From NCBI RefSeq assembly GCF_016907695.1, contig NZ_JAFBCK010000001.1, forward strand, positions 1 to 64,000: a stretch of DNA of 64,000 nt, in the 5' to 3' direction. Below the pieces are notes generated by a model. The model was given only the letters and a program-made list of their open reading frames with translations. It was not told the origin of the DNA and ran no database searches. Origin of the DNA: Actinokineospora baliensis (lineage in GTDB: Bacteria > Actinomycetota > Actinomycetes > Mycobacteriales > Pseudonocardiaceae). The position numbers were made by a program, and so were the translations under genes. This document shows, in pieces, positions 33,236-45,200 of the stretch (positions are counted from its first letter, which is position 1; every line of letters starts with the position of its first letter).

Positions 33236-36200
33236 CGCTGGTGCTTCCTTTCAGGGGGCTGCTCGCCGACGTGCGCGGCGATCCAGTGGTGGACCGCGTC
33301 GGCGGTCGACCCGGCGTGCTCGGACATCATGGTGAAGTGGTTGCCGGTGACGTCCACGGTGGAAGCCCCCGGCCACGCGCTGCGCCAATCACCGGATGCC
33401 TCGCCGAGGGGTTCAGTGGCCCGCACCAGCAAGGTGGGGATGGACAGGTCCGGGTCCGGCACCTGCCAGAAGAGGCGCCCGTACCAGGCCATCGCGGTCA
33501 GCCTGGCGTCGTCCATGGGCACGTACTGCTCGCGGCGTTCGAAGACGCCCTCGGACAGCTCCGTGGACCACTCGTTCATCATCGGGTGGTCCAAGGGGTA
33601 GATGTCGACAAGAACCAGACCCGCTGGCGGCCTGCCCTGCTTCGCGAGCCGAGTGGCAAGGCTGTGCGCGAGTGTGGCTCCGCCGGAGTGGCCTAAGAGG
33701 AAGACCGGGGTGTCGCGAGGAACGCCTTCGGCAAGCCAATCCAGTGCGATCTCCTGGGTTGCCGGGAGTAGTTCGTCGCGGCCATAGCCGAGCACCGGGA
33801 TGGCCGATACGTCCCTCTTACCGCGTAGTGCCGCAGCGAGGCGCGCGAACTCGTGAGGACCACCGCCTGCTGTAAGACCGCTGCAGCACAAGAGGAGCCC
33901 TGCGCTGTCCCCAGTGGCCAAGGAGATTCGCCGCACTGGGGTGCTGACCTCGTGCAGGCTGTCTGCGGCGGGCCGGAACTTGGCAGCGTCGCCGAGGAAC
34001 TTGAGGAAGTCATCGACCCTGCTTGTCCGGAGCGCTTCGCGATAGAGGCCCTCGAGGAGCCCGGTAGCGCTTTCGGCAGGAGCACCCTCAAGGTGACGGG
34101 CAAGGTCGCTGGGCGTTGGGTGGTCGAACACGATACTCGCGGGGAGGTCGATACCGGCCGCCTCTTTGAGCAGTGCGCGGAGGTCGAGCGCGGTCAAGGA
34201 GTCCAGGCCCAGTTCGAGGAACTCCCGGTCCACCTCCACCGCGCTGGGGTCGTTGTGGCCGAGGACCCTCGCGGTAGCCGCTTGGACGAGGTCGAGCATC
34301 GACTCAGGCGCGGTGAACGGCGCGGGCTGTTCGGGTGTCGTAGTGCCGACAGCGTCGACCCAGTAGCGCTTGCGTTGGAAGGCGTAAGTCGGCAACGCGA
34401 CGCGGCGACCACCCCAGCCGCGCATGACCTTCGTCCAGTCGACCTTCTGACCGTTGACGTGCAGGGTGGCTAGGGCGGACATCAACCAGGTGGCCTCGTC
34501 CTTGCCTGAGCGCTGTGCGGCGACAGCGGTCGCGGGCTGGTTGGTGCCCGGATGGGTCAGGGTCTGATCGGCGAGCGCGATCAGCTGGCTGTCAGGGCCG
34601 ATCTCCAGGAACCGAGCCGCTCCTCGCGCGCGAAGTGAGCGGATGGCATCCGCGAAGCGCACTGTCGAGCGGACCTGGCGGACCCAGTAGTCCGATGTCG
34701 ACATGTCTCCGGTGTCAAGCTGCCCGGTCAGCGTCGACACGATCGGCAGTCGCGCGGGGCCGTAGTCGACGCTCTTGGCGACCTCGGCGAGCGGCTTCAG
34801 CATCGGCTCCATGCGGTGCGAGTGGAATGCACGCGCAGTCCGCAGGAGTTTGACCTGACGGTCGTTCGAGCGTGCCAACGCTTCCAGCTCGGCGATGACG
34901 TCTGCATCCCCAGAGAGCACTACGGAGTCCCGGGCGTTGATGGCGGCGATGTCGACCCGGTAGCCGTCGATGGCGGTGAGAACCTCGGCCTCGGTCATGC
35001 GAACAGCCAGCATGGCACCGCCATCGGGCAGCGATTGCGTCAACCGAGCTCGGGCACTCACCAACGCGCAGGCATCCGGTAGCGACAAGATGCCCGCGAC
35101 GTGAGCCGCCGCAAGTTCACCGAAGGAATGGCCTGCCAGCGTGTCGGGAGTAAGGCCCCATGACTCCAGCAGCCGGAACAACGCAACCTCTACCGCGAAG
35201 AGACCGGTCTGGGTGTAGATCGCCTCGTGGACGTCTTCGGTGTCGATGACGTCGTGCAGTGGCAAGTCCATGTGTGCGCACACTGCGTCGAATGCGTCCG
35301 CGTAGGCGGGGAACGCCGCATAGAGGCCCTTACCCATGCCAGCTCGCTGCGCGCCCTGTCCGGAGAACAGGTAGGCCAAGCCGCCCTTGCTTGTCACGCC
35401 TCTTACCAGCGCGGTGTCCGAGTGTCCGCCCGCCAACGCAGTCAGGCCACGCCGGAGGCTGACCGCGTCACCAGCAAGGACCACGGCCCGATGCGGCAAC
35501 CCGGCCCGCTCGCTGGCCAGAGCGCGGGCTACACCGACAAGGTCCTCATCCGCGACGCTGACGAGCTGCGCGGCCTGTGCCCGCAGTGCCGCGTCAGAGC
35601 GTCCGGACACGACCCACGGGGCAACTGTCGGCGCAGCGCCGTCCTGGACCACCTCAGGGGCTTCCGAGACGCCTTCAATGACCACGTGCGCATTGGTCCC
35701 GCTCATCCCGAATGACGACACGCCTACCCGTCGCGGGCGGTCTACCTGTGGCCACGCCCGCGGCTCCGTCAGCAGGCCTATAGACCCGGAATCCCATTCG
35801 ACGTGGCTAGAGGGCTCGTCGATGTGCAGGGTTTTAGGCAGAACCCCTCGCCGCATCGCTTCGACCATCTTGATGATCCCGGCAACGCCTGCTGCGGCCT
35901 GGGTGTGGCCGATGTTCGACTTGATCGAGCCCAGCCATAGCGGCTCGGCACGGCCTTGGCCGTAGGTGGCGAGCAGCGCTTGAGCCTCAACCGGGTCACC
36001 TAGCGCTGTTCCGGTGCCATGTGCCTCGACCGCGTCCACGTCTTTCGTGGTCAATCTGGCACTAGCGAGCGCAGCACGGATCACTCGCTGCTGCGACGGA
36101 CCGTTCGGGGCGGTGAGACCGTTGGACGCACCGTCGGAGTTGACCGCTGAGCCACGGACCAGCGCCAAGACGCGGTGACCGTTGCGCTGTGCGTCGGACA

Positions 36201-39200
36201 GCCTCTCCACGAGGAGCAGACCAACGCCCTCACCCCAGCCGGTGCCATCCGCGCCTTCAGCGAAGGACCGGCACCGCCCAGACGCGGCGAGGCCGCCCTG
36301 CCTGGCGAACTCGGCGAACACCGAGGGGGTCGGCATCACCGCAACACCACCCGCTACCGCCAGAGAACACTCGCCCGACCTAAGAGCCTGCGCGGCGAGG
36401 TGTAGTGCAACGAGGCTGCTGGAGCAGGCTGTGTCGACGGTGACAGCAGGGCCTTCCAGACCGAACGAGTAGGCAACCCTGCCGGACAAGATGCTGTTCG
36501 ACGTACCGGTCATCGCGTGACCTTCAGAACCCGCTGGGAGTGCGCCTCCCACGCCATAGCCGGAGGCGGACGCACCGACGAAGACACCGGTGGAGCTGCC
36601 GCGAAGCGAATCCGGCGCTATGCCTGCTCGCTCTAAGAGCTCCCAGGTGGATTCCAAGAGGAGGCGCTGCTGGGGATCCATGGCGGCTGCCTCGCGGGGC
36701 GAGATGCCGAACAGTTCCGCGTCGAAGTCAGGGGCGTCGTGGACGAACCCACCTTCCGCGGTGATCTCACCTGCTGCCGAGAGGTCCCACCCGCGGTCGT
36801 CCGGGAACGGTGACATGGCGTCAACGCCTTCGGCGACGATCTCCCACAACGCTTCCGGTGAGGTGGCCCCGCCTGGGTAGCGGCAGCTCATGGCGACGAT
36901 CGCGATCGCGTCGTCAGCCAATGGCACAGGTGTCGTCATCTCGACTTCGTTGCCCCCGCCGATGCGGGCCAAGAGCTCGTCAGCGACCGCGTCCGGGGTC
37001 GGGTAGTCGAAGACCAACGTGGACGGCAGCCGGACGCCCGTGGCGGCGGCGATCCGGTCGCGGACCTGCACGGCGGTGAGCGAGTCCACGCCGAGGTCGG
37101 TGAACGGCACGTCAGCGGCGACCGGGTCGGGGTAGCCGAGCACGCCTGCCACCTCACGGCAGACCAGGTCACGGATGCCGTCGATGCTGGTGACCACGGG
37201 TGCGTCGACGGTGACAGGCGCGAAGTCGGCCAGGAGCGGGCTGGGACGGCTGGTCGTGAACGACGGTTCGAACCTGCCCCACTCGATGTCGGCGACCGTG
37301 GCCGACTCGGTCAACGCCAACGCCGTCACTGCGAGATCAGGCCGGAGGGGGATGATGCCGCGTTTGCGTAAGTAGTCGTGCGCCTGCTCGGCCATGCCAC
37401 CGCCAGCCCATGGTCCCCACGCGATGGCGGTGGCCTTCTTACCTTCGCTTCGACGACGCTCGGCCAACGCATCGAGGTAAGTGTTCGCAGCGGAGTAAGA
37501 GGCCTGACCGCCGCTACCCCACACTCCAGCGATCGAGGAGAAGAGGACGAACAGGTCAGCCTCTGGCAGGAGCTCATCCAGGTGACGTGCCCCGAGGACT
37601 TTGGCGCGTAGTGCGTCGTCGAACTCCTCGGACGTGGTGAACTCCAACGGAACAGTCGACGCCACACCCGCTGCGTGGACCACGCCACTGACCGGGCGCT
37701 TCTTAAGAAGCGCGGCTAGCGCGCCCCTGTCCGCTACATCGCAGCCAACAACCGTGGCCTTGGTGCCACGGGAGGCAAGATCCTCGACTAGGTCCTGAGC
37801 GGCGCTGCCGGAACGGTTGACCAGCAGGAGCTCTTGCACGCCCCGGTCGGCCATCCACCGCGCTGTGGCAGCGCCTAGAGCACCGGTGCCGCCGGTGATC
37901 AGGACCCGGCCGCTGTGGTTCCAGGCGGGCCGAGGAGCTTCTGCCGCGCGGGCAAGTCGGCGAACGAAGACCCCTGCAGGGCGGATCGCGAGTTGATCCT
38001 CACCGGGTAGTGCGCCACCCAGGATGGCACCGAGGCGGGAGAGCGCACGGTCGTCGAGGTTGGTGGGCAGATCCACCAAGCCGCCCCAGCGGGCGGGATG
38101 CTCCAGAGCAGCGACCCTGCCTAGGCCCCACAGCAGCGCCTGATCGGGGTCAACCGAGGCGTCCGAGCGACCGGTACTGACCGCGCCCCTCGTAAGAGCC
38201 CAGATGGGGGCGTCGACCGCGCGCAGCAAGGTGATCGTGTCGCGCGCGGGTAGCAGCGAGAGGACACCGTCCCAGTCGCCGTTGGGTATGCCATCTGAAA
38301 GGCGCGCGACCGTCGCGTCTGGGAGGAGGTTGCTGAGGTCGTCTGGGCACTCATCGCTGAACACGACGAGCCAGCGTCCAGTAGGCGACGCCGCAGGCAG
38401 CTCGACCGGACGCCAGGTCGCGCGATAGAGCCACGAGTCAACGGTCGACTCGTCTCTGCGGGCCTTACGCCATGCCGCAAGGGCGGGCAGCAGGTCAGCG
38501 AGCGAGTCGACATCGACCCTAAGAGTGTCGGCAACGGTTGTGGCGTCCTCTTGCTCTACCGCACTCCAGAAGCTCTGCTCCGCCGGATCTGCAGCGAGGA
38601 TGGGCGTTGCCCTGTCGGGCCAATAGCGTGTGCGGTCGAAGGCGTAGGTCGGGAGGTCAATGACCCTTCCACCCCACTCGCGCGCCTTGGTAGGCCAGTC
38701 GATACGAACGCCGTCGACGTGGGCGCGAGCTAGGGAAAGCCAGTCGTCGCCAATACCCTCGGATTCAAGCGGGGTGCGCACTACGCCTTGCAGCAGGTGG
38801 GGCGAGTCCTCGCCAGCGGCGAGCGCGGCAAGACCAGACGCGTAGTCACCCACGACGACCGCGCGGTGTTCAAGGACAGCGCGGGTGCTGGCCAAGGTGG
38901 TGGCAACATCGACTGGGTTGGCGTCAACGTGCTGCATGCGTGCCGCCAGCTCCCGCAAAGCCGCCTCACTACGAGCCGACAGCAGCCAAGGCAGGTCGTG
39001 AGCGTCGGTCGGCGCGGGGTGCTCGCTTGCGGGGTATTCCTCGATGATGGTGTGCGCGTTCGTACCGCTAAGACCGAACGATGACACCGCAGCGCGGCGT
39101 AGGTCTTCAGAGGGCCAAGGCTGGTTCTCGGTCAGCAGCGCGATAGACCCCGTCGACCAGTTCACGTGCGTGGATGGTTTGTCGGCGTGCAGGGTCTTGG

Positions 39201-42200
39201 GCAGCTCCTTGTGGCGCAGTGCCATGACCATCTTGATGATGCCTGCGACACCTGCCGCTGCCTGCGTGTGCCCGATGTTGGACTTGATGGAGCCAAGCCA
39301 GATCGGTTCGTCGCGGTCGCGACCGTAGGTGGACAGCAGCGCCTCGGCCTCGATGGGGTCACCCAACGCGGTACCGGTGCCATGGGCTTCAACAACGTGA
39401 ACGTCGTCTGGGCGAAGTCGCGCGTCTTCAAGCGCCGCGCGGATGACCCTCTGCTGAGCTGGCCCGTTGGGGGCGGTCAAGCCATTGGACGCGCCATCCT
39501 GATTGACCGCGCTTCCCCGCACTACTGCCAGAACCCGGTGGCCCTTCGCTATGGCGTCGGAGAGCCGAGTGAGTAAGAGGACGCCAACGCCCTCTCCCCA
39601 GCCAGTACCGTCCGCGCCCTCCGCGAACGCTTTGCACCGGCCGTCGAAGGCAAGACCGCCTTGCGTGCTGAACTCGATGAACGTGCTCGGCTGCGGCATC
39701 ACCGTGATACCACCGGCCAGCGCCATAGAGCACTCACCGTCGCGTAAGGCCCTCGCTGCAAGGTGAAGTGCTACAAGGCTGCTCGAGCAAGCAGTGTCAA
39801 CTGTGATCGCTGGGCCGCGGAGGCCGAATGCGTAAGAGATCCGGCCGGAGAGAACGCTGGCGGTGTTGCCAGTGCCGAGGTGGCCCTCTACGGCCGCATC
39901 GGAGCCCAGGAGCAGAGTTGCGTAGTCCTGCCCGTTGGTCCCGGCGAACACGCCGATGTCGCTGTCGCGCACCGATAGAGGGTCGATACCCGCGCGCTCG
40001 AAGACCTCCCACGAGGCCTCTAGGAGCAACCGCTGCTGCGGGTCCATTGCCAACGCTTCGCGGGGGGAGATGCCAAACAGTCCAGCATCGAATCCCGCGA
40101 TGTCATCCAGGAAGCCACCAACGCGTGCGGCCGAGCTTTGAAGGGCGTCGAGATCCCACCCGCGATCGTCGGGGAACGCAGTCATAGCGTCGACGCCGTC
40201 GCGTACCAACGACCACAAGGCTTCCGGGCTGTCGACCCCGCCAGGGAACCGACAGCTCATGCCCACGATCGCGATCGGCTCGGCTACCCCTCGCTCTATA
40301 GGCCTTTCGGTGACCTCAACAGGGCCCGTGTCGCCTATCAAGCCGGTGAGGTGCTTGGCGAGCTCGGCCGGAGTTGGGTGATCGAACACGAGCCCAGCGG
40401 GAAGGGGAACTCCGATCTCCGCCGCCAGCAGGTTGCGCAGCTCAAGCGCGGTCAGGGAGTCAAAGCCGAGGTCGCGGAACGGACGGCCTGCCTCGATCGA
40501 CGTCGTGTCCGCGTGCCCGAGGACCGAGGCCGCCAACTCGACAACCACGGTGTCCAGATCAGTTCGCACCCGGCGGGGCTTGCTAGCGGGCTGCGGATCG
40601 ATGTGGGTCCTACGCACGAGTTCGGAGAGCAGCGGGCTCGGATGAGGAGCCAGCACATCCCAGTCAACATCTGCGATGACGTAAGAGCCCTGCTGAGTCA
40701 ACGCGTCAGCGAATGCCTTAAGCGCGCGCGGCACCGCCATGGGGTGCATCCCGTTCCGCGTAAGGCGATCAGCCAACCCCGCGGCCATGCCTTCGCCAGC
40801 CCAGGCACCCCACGCCAGAGACAACGCAGGCTTGCCGTTTGCCCTACGCCGCTCGACGATCGCATCGACCTGCGCATTGGCGGCCGCGTAGGCCCCCTGA
40901 CCTGGATTGCCCAAGACACCCGCGAGCGACGTGAACGCGACGAACAGGGCGTCGTCGGGGATCAACTCATCGAGGAGCTCCGCGGACCCGGCCTTCGCGT
41001 CGACCACCGCGGCCAACCGGTCCGCTGTCAGTCCATCCACCAGTCCGTCATCGAGGATTCCGGCGGCGTGGACGACCGTCGAGATCTGGAACCTGGCAAC
41101 GAGATCGGCGACGGCGGTTCGATCGGTCAGATCGCAGGCGACGACCTGGGCACCGAGTTCGACGGCCAACTCCTCCGCCCCCGGGGCAGTGGCGCCGCGC
41201 CTGCTCACCAACACGAGATCCGTGGTTCCACGGGCGCGGAACCAGCGGGCGACCTGGGCGCCCAAGGCCCCGGTGCCGCCGGTGATCAGCACGGTTCCGG
41301 CAACGTCACCCGCAGTGGCGACCGGACGTTGCACCCGCTGCAGCCGTCGACCGAACACCCGACCTGACCGCACCGCCACCTGGTCCTCGCCGGACCGGAG
41401 CGCGGCGACGATCCCGGAGTCGTCGAGGGAGGCGACATCCACCAACCCGGCCCAGCCCGACGGGTCCTCAAGGGCGACCACGCGGCCGATTCCCCAGACC
41501 GCCGCCTTGCGCGGGTCGACCGCCTCATCGTCAACGGCGACCCCACCGACGGTGACTCCCCACACCGGGGCAGGGAACTGGCGAACGTCCAGCACATCCG
41601 CCGCGGCATCCAGGACCACGATCACGCCGTCGAGAACATCGCCGTCCAACTCTGGCGCGGGCCCTGTGACAACTTGGGCACCCGCTCGCTCCAGCGTCGC
41701 GGCGATCTCGTCGGAACCGAGCACCAACCACCGACCGGAGAGGGTGGCCGCGGCGGCGGGGAGCTCCTGCCAGCCAACCCGGTAGAACCACGGCTCGGGG
41801 GCGGGATCGGGCCAGTACCGCTGGCGTTCGAACGGGTAGGTGGACAACGGAACACGACGGGCCGCCCACGGGCGCAGGTAGGCCCGCCAGTCCACGTCAA
41901 CACCCCGGGTGTGGAGGCGGGCCACAGCCGAGACGAGAGTGGTGGGTTCGTCGCGATTCGGGCGGAGCGCGGGAACCGCGACCACATCGGGGGCGATCTG
42001 CTGGGTGAGCGCGCTCAGCACGCCATCGGGACCGAGCTCGATCGCGGTGGTGACATCGACGAGGGAGGTGATCGCTTCAGCGAAGCGGACCGGTTCGCGG
42101 ACCTGGCGGACCCAGTAGGCGGGGCTGTCCACGAAGCCGGGGGCGGTGGTGACGATCGGGATGGTGGGGAGGTGGTAAGTCAACCGCTCGGCGACGCGCG

Positions 42201-45200
42201 CGAACTCGTCGAGCATCGGCTCCATGCGGTGGGAGTGGAACGCGTGCGACACGGTGAGCCGCTTGACCTTGCGCCCCTCCTCCCGCCACCGGGCCGCGTG
42301 CTCCCCCACCGCGGCGGCGTCGCCCGACACCACGATCGACCGCGGCCCGTTGGCCGCGGCGAGATCCACCCCGGCACCCAACTGGACGTCGCCCTCAGCG
42401 GCCTCCACCGCGAGCATGGCGCCCCCGGCGGGCAAGGCCTGCATGAGCCTGCCCCGGGCCGACACCAACGCACACGCGTCATCCAACGACAGCACCCCGG
42501 CCACGTGCGCGGCAGCCAACTCACCGATCGAGTGGCCGACCAGCACGTCCGGCACCACCCCCCACGACTCGAGGAGGCGGAACAACGCGACCTGCAACGC
42601 GAACAACCCGGCCTGCGTGAACACCGTCTGGTGAACATCTTCATCCGCGACGGCATCTCGCAACGAGCGCCCGACCTCGACCCGCGCGCAAACGGCGTCG
42701 AAGGCGTCCGCGAACACCGGGTAGGTGGCGTACAACTCCGCCCCCATCCCGACCCGCTGCGCCCCTTGCCCGGTGAACAAGAAGGCCAACCCACCGTGCA
42801 TCACAACGTCCTGGACCCGTTGCCCACCAACCACTACAGCCCGATGCCCCAACGCCGCGCGCGTAGTGGCCAACGACCAAGCCACATCCGCGTCCCGAGC
42901 CCCCTCGCCGACCGCACTCTGCTGGGCCAACGCGGTAGCGGTGTTGGCCGAGTAGAGGAACGGGAGCGGGGCGCCTACCAGCTGGGGGGTCGTCGGCAAG
43001 CCAGGCGCGGCGGGGGCTTGTTCGAGGATGGTGTGGGCGTTGGTCCCGCTGATGCCGAAGGAGGAGACGGCCATGCGGCGGGGTCGGGAAACCTGCGGCC
43101 AAGGGCGGGCCGTGGTGAGGAGGGAGACGGCGCCGGTGGTCCAGTCGACGTGCGGGGTGGGGGCGTCTATGTGGAGGGTGGCGGGGAGGGTGCCGTGGGT
43201 CAGGGCCAGGACGGACTTGATCACGCCTGCCACACCTGCGGCGGCCTGGGTGTGGCCGATGTTGGACTTCACCGAGCCGAGGTACAGCGGTTCGGCGCGG
43301 TCTTGGCCGTAGACGGCGAGGAGGGCTTGGGCTTCGATGGGGTCGCCTAGGGCGGTGCCGGTGCCGTGGGCCTCTACGGCGTCGACGTCGGTGGGGTCCA
43401 GGGCGGCGGAGTCGAGGGCGGCGCGGATGACGCGTTGTTGGGCGGGGCCGTTGGGGGCGGTGAGGCCGTTGGAGGCGCCGTCGGAGTTGATGGCGGTGCC
43501 GCGGACGACGGCCAGGACGTCGTGGCCGTTGCGGCGGGCGTCGGAGAGGCGTTCGACGAGCAGGGTGCCGACGCCTTCGCCCCAGCCAGCGCCGTCGGCG
43601 GAGGCGGCGAAGGAACGGCAGCGGCTGGTGGTGGACATGCCGCGTTGGCGGCTGAACTCGGTGAAGATGCCCGGGCCCGACAGCACCGTGACACCACCGA
43701 CCACGGCCAGGTCGCACTCTTCCCGGCGCAGCGCGTGCACGGCCAGGTGCAGGGCGACCAGCGACGACGAGCACGCCGTGTCGACGGTGAGGGCGGGGCC
43801 TTCGAGGCCGAAGGCGTAGGCCACCCGGCCGGAGACGACGCTGGGTGATCCGCCGGTGGCCAGGTAGCCCTCGCTGCCGGAGGCGGTCAGGAAGCTCATG
43901 TAGTCCTGGCCACCGGTGCCCGCGTACACCGCGGTCCGGGAACCCTTGAGCGACAACGGGTCGATCCCCGCCCGCTCGAACAGCTCCCAGGTGGCCTCCA
44001 GCAGCAACCGCTGCTGCGGGTCCATCGCGTACGCCTCGCGCGGGGAGATCCCGAACAGGCCCGCGTCGAAGGTGGTGGCGTCGATGAAGCCGCCTTCGCG
44101 GGCGTAGGTGGTGCCGGGGTTGTCGGGGTCCGGGTGGTAGAGGGCCGCGAGGTCCCAGCCGCGGTCGTCGGGGAAGGGGGTCATGGCGTCGACACCGTTG
44201 GCGACCAGGTCCCACAGGTCCTCGGGGGACCGGACGCCGCCGGGGAAGCGGCAGCTCATGCTGACGATGACGATCGGGTCGTCGTCACCGGCGGCGGCAA
44301 CCGCGGCGGCGACGGGGGCAGGGGCTGCGGGGAGGTCGGCGATCTCGGCGGCGAGGAACTGGGCGAGGGCGGCGGGAGTGGGGTGGTCGAAGACGACGGT
44401 GGCCGGGATTCGCAGGCCGGTGCTGAGGGTGAGGCGGTTGCGCAGTTCGACGGCACCCGCGGAGGCCAGGCCCAGGTCACCGAACGCCCGGCGGGGTTCT
44501 ACGGGGGTCTCGTAGCCGAGGACCAGGGCGACCTGGTCGCGGACGAGGGCCAGGAGGGCGCGGTTGCGTTCGGCCGGGGACACCTCGGCCAGCCGCTCGG
44601 CGAGGGGGCGGTCCGGTGACGGCTCGGCGGGGGTGTCGCCGGTGAGGTCGTCGAGGAGGTGGCTGGGGCGGGTGGTGGTGAAGAACCAGCCGAAGGTGTC
44701 CCAGTCGATGTCGGCGACGGCGATGGCGGTGTCGTCGTTGTCGATCGCGGCGCGCAGCGCCCGCAGGGCCCGGTCGGGGGCCATGCGGGGGACGCCGTGG
44801 CGGGCCATGGCGTCGCCGATGGCGCCTTCGGCCATGCCCGCGCCGTCCCAGGAGCCCCAGGCGATCGCGGTCGCCGGGAGGCCTTGGGCGCGGCGGTAGT
44901 GGGCGAAGGCGTCGAGGAAGGCGTTGCCGGGACCGTAGTTGCCTTCGCCCGCGGCGCCGAACACCCCGGCGAGGGAGGAGAAGAGGACGAACGCGTCGAG
45001 GTCGGCGGTGAGCTCGTGCAGGTTGATCGCGGCGGTGACCTTGGCCCGCAGTGCGGTGTCGACGCGGTCGAGGGTCAGCGAGTCCAGGATGCTGGAGTCG
45101 ACGACCCCGGCGGCGTGGAAGACCGCGGTGGGCGGGTGTTCGGCCAGGACGGCGGCCAGCGCGTCGCGGTCGGCGGGGTCGCAGGCGCGGATGGTGACCC

